Below are positions 61,173 to 64,000 of a stretch of DNA of 64,000 nt, in pieces. A program made the position numbers and the translations under genes. A model generated the notes under the pieces. That model searched no databases. It was not told the origin of the DNA and saw nothing but the letters and a program-made list of their open reading frames with translations. The DNA is from Maea johnstoni (lineage: Eukaryota; Annelida; Polychaeta; Spionida; Magelonidae): the NCBI GenBank assembly GCA_963942565.1, contig OZ012684.1, forward strand, positions 71,691,699 to 71,755,698, given 5' to 3'. Position 1 is the stretch's first letter. Every line of letters begins with the position of its first letter.

Positions 61173-64000
61173 CTTCACAAAGAGAAATAACACAGACTGA
61201 GTATAGTTACAAATCATATAAAGGGTGGGTTTCAATTTACTTGATCTGACCTATAACGTAGTTAAGTAAAAAGGAAGTAATACTAGTAGGGCGGCTAAGG
61301 CAAAAATCGTGCACTTTTTGTTAAAAGCGTGAAACTTGGCAGAAGTATACTTCAATGCATACTGATTAATTCTGGATATGGATCCACCGCGCTGGACTTT
61401 GGATCCACCTATTTTTGGGGCATTTTATCAAAAAACGTATATGAAAAGAGTGAAAATTGTAATAACAGCTTTAAAATATTTTCCTTTTGGTAGAATTTCA
61501 TGAATCTTTTCTGAGAGGTGGTTAATAACACAACAACTAAGACTATCTATAGTTCTTGTGATAAAATATTTCCGAAAAGTGTTATTTTGGGGCATTTTTA
61601 TGAAAAAAAATGCTAAAAACTGTCAATTTTTGTAATACATCCCTATTAATGCATTTGGGCTAGTTAGAGTACTTAGTTAATGCTTTGCAAAAATGTACTG
61701 AACACCAGGTCAAGTAACTGAAATGCATTAATGGTGTTTTAGGTACTCACAAACGTCATATATTTGGGGGTATTTTGACCCAAAATCGGCTATTATATGT
61801 GTATTTTCGTACATAACCTTCTAAAACCTCTGGTATCAAGCTTAGGTTTATGAAAATTGGCAGGAATATACCTGGACTTCCACATTCAACTTTTGATAAG
61901 AAACTTGTATGCAGGCCACCTATGTCACACAGTTTTAGGGTTGTTTAACATGAATAAAAAGCACAAAATGCACATTTTTGTAATAACGGCTTATGATTTG
62001 GTCCAGAATAAACTTGACTTTTCAGTGAAGGGTTAAATGGCAAGACACATGTGCTTGCTCACAAATGACATAAAGGCTTAGGATGACTTAGATAAAGACA
62101 ATAGAGGGTATTTTCATGCAAAATTCTCCAAAATGAGGATATTTTGTCATTTGTTTCTATTCAAATCCAGACATTCTACATGGGTGGGCATTCTTCATCT
62201 TTTGGCATCATTTGGAAAAAAGCACAGAGAATCATAGACATTTAAGTATCCCTTTAAAAAGTTAATTAATTATCTATAAGGGTTGTTTATTTTGGGGTTA
62301 TTTTCCTTGACTGTGGTAAAAATATTGTTGCGATGTGTTTATCTTTCCTATTAGGATAGTTTCATATGGAGTTGATATAATTCTTCAAAGCGGATTAGAC
62401 CTGTTGTTAAGGAATGTCAGTGGTGAAAAAACCAGTGTAATTTCATTTATTGGGCACATTGCTGTATTGATAATAGCAATTATAAATAGCAGAATCAAGT
62501 GCTCACTCTAATGAAACTCTCAGTTCAGATACAACCATTCATACCATATTCTTCTAAAAATAGTTTGCATCACTCCATTAAACAAAAAAGCGCACAGAAG
62601 GGCTCAAGGGTCCTATGTATAATAAATGATACCTGATATTTGATAATCCAGGGTCATGTATAATACCCTAACTAAATCTTATACCACTCCTAATATACTT
62701 GCTGCACTTGTTTATTTACCTGGGCTGATTAGTGACAAATTGTGTCATTAACATATTGGGGCGTTCAGCCCCACCTACCCATTTAAGTTGTGCTTACCCA
62801 AAACAACAACTTACAAAGATTTTAGAAAAAATTTCGTCTATTTTCTTGAATACATGATTCTTACTGCCATTAGCCACATTGCAAGAAAGCTAACTACACA
62901 TTCTTTTTGACTCACATTCAAAAGATACTCCAGGTCTTATTATAAGAAACATTCTTTAATCTTTTTGTACTTCCAAATCATATACTTAAAACACCAGCTC
63001 GTTGCCCCTAAAATGCAATCAGGTTACCTTTATTCCCTAAGAGACCAATGCTAATTTATCAAGTCTTAAGATAAGACAAGAGCCACATTTAAAACATGAC
63101 CCATGAAACACTTGTACCATATCTAATACATGTACTAATATTAAATGGTTTTTCCTTTCTTATTGAAATGACCTAAACTATAAGTTATTCATGAATACTA
63201 TAGAGTGGCTACACTCAACATACAGCTATAGTATTATCATATTCTAATGAGGTCTTGCTTCTACTAGATTTTGGAAAGTAAGTGCCAAGTACTATAACCG
63301 AACTTAGAGAAAAAGTCATTCTTTCATAGTATGTCATCATAAATAATATCACCATGAGAAATCACTTGATAAGAGATAAATGTCCAATAAAGTAAAATCA
63401 TTGGTTTTATGATATTTTCACTTGTTATGGGCCGATGATTAAATAAAGTTTAAAATGAGTAGGTTTCTTTTAATGAAATCACTATTGATTGTAGTTGCTT
63501 TGGTAAACAAAAACGTTATTCCTCTAGACAGCCACCAGCCTTTGTGTTCTGTAGTGCTGAAATATCACAGTATCTCTGCATTCCACTGCCATCTTTGTTT
63601 AATCTAAGGGATGCCTCATTTTACTTACAGCGCAGTTTATACTACAATGAAGTGATCAGGTGCCTAAATTGTCAGGTGATAAAATGAAGTGAATATCACC
63701 AGTTCTCCAGTACTGAAACTGCACTGCGAAATAACACAAACTTTTTTTTATTTACAGTGATAAGCAGGTTTAGATCAACAGATGATCGATCATAAACTTT
63801 ACATAAATGTTAATGATTCTAGGCAAATTACTGCCATGGTAATGCTATGTAGATAAGACGTTATGGCCATATCACATTTTGTTCAATACTTGATTTAATT
63901 GTTATGGCATTTGGGATCAATCTAAAATGTCATCATTGCTATTGATATTTCAGTTATATGGTTTGATTATTCTATACCATAAGGAAAATATCTTACTATT
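61173..64000 (-). other. OMA1 intron (continues past window)
   Basis: No exon with an HExxH motif or other OMA1 sequence is seen. 61280-62350 has loosely repeated phrases such as TTTTGGGGCATTTT and TTTTTGTAATAACGGC, suggesting an old diverged repeat. 62400-64000 shows nothing recognisable. Confidence 0.7.

Overview
The window is nuclear DNA of an animal, most likely an AT-rich marine invertebrate. An invertebrate deuterostome (echinoderm, hemichordate or lancelet-like) fits best, because a eukaryotic DUF389 membrane protein gene, absent from vertebrates as far as I know, sits beside a well conserved NIM1-type kinase. The species cannot be fixed from sequence alone. All genes are intron-rich with GT-AG junctions. 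Exons occupy about 4.5 kb; the rest is introns, spacers, tandem repeats and small non-autonomous DNA transposons. There is one 200-base assembly gap (3106-3305).

Three protein genes are supported. (1) A DUF389 multi-pass membrane protein on the minus strand, start codon at 23690-23692, traced through 16 exons down to 3306, where the last visible exon runs into the gap. All exon phases join, giving about 775 codons. (2) A complete NIM1K ortholog (AMPK-related Ser/Thr kinase) on the plus strand in three coding exons (35527-35818, 42441-42709, 49592-50332), 433 residues. (3) The 3' half of OMA1, the mitochondrial inner-membrane M48 metalloprotease, on the minus strand in four exons (61044-61172 down to 57636-58172). 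Its HExxH exon and N-terminus lie beyond 64000.

Layout: 1-3105 holds satellites and minisatellites beyond the end of the DUF389 gene. 3306-23692 is the DUF389 gene, whose introns carry MITEs, (AGT)n, (TA)n and a 3-kb repeat-bounded element. 23693-35251 is a divergent intergenic region with three CRE palindromes in its first 2.3 kb, a 5'-truncated LINE, a tRNA-derived SINE and other transposons. 35252-50332 is NIM1K with two introns of over 6 kb. 50333-57635 is the spacer to OMA1, with an hAT-like element showing a perfect 8-bp target duplication and a 137-bp near-perfect palindrome. 57636-64000 is OMA1 and its introns.

The genes do not form a pathway. NIM1K is a probable LKB1-activated cytosolic kinase, OMA1 acts in mitochondrial stress proteolysis, and the DUF389 protein is a membrane protein of unknown function. 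The most notable observations are a disordered acidic insertion that appears to split the N-terminal domain of the DUF389 protein, a minisatellite that has copied an exon end with its splice donor, four small uORFs ahead of the NIM1K start, a 3-kb element with a recurring TGATTCCGTAAC motif that encloses a broken exon-like gene fragment, and two TTAA-flanked MITE families. No LTR or virus-like element was recognised.
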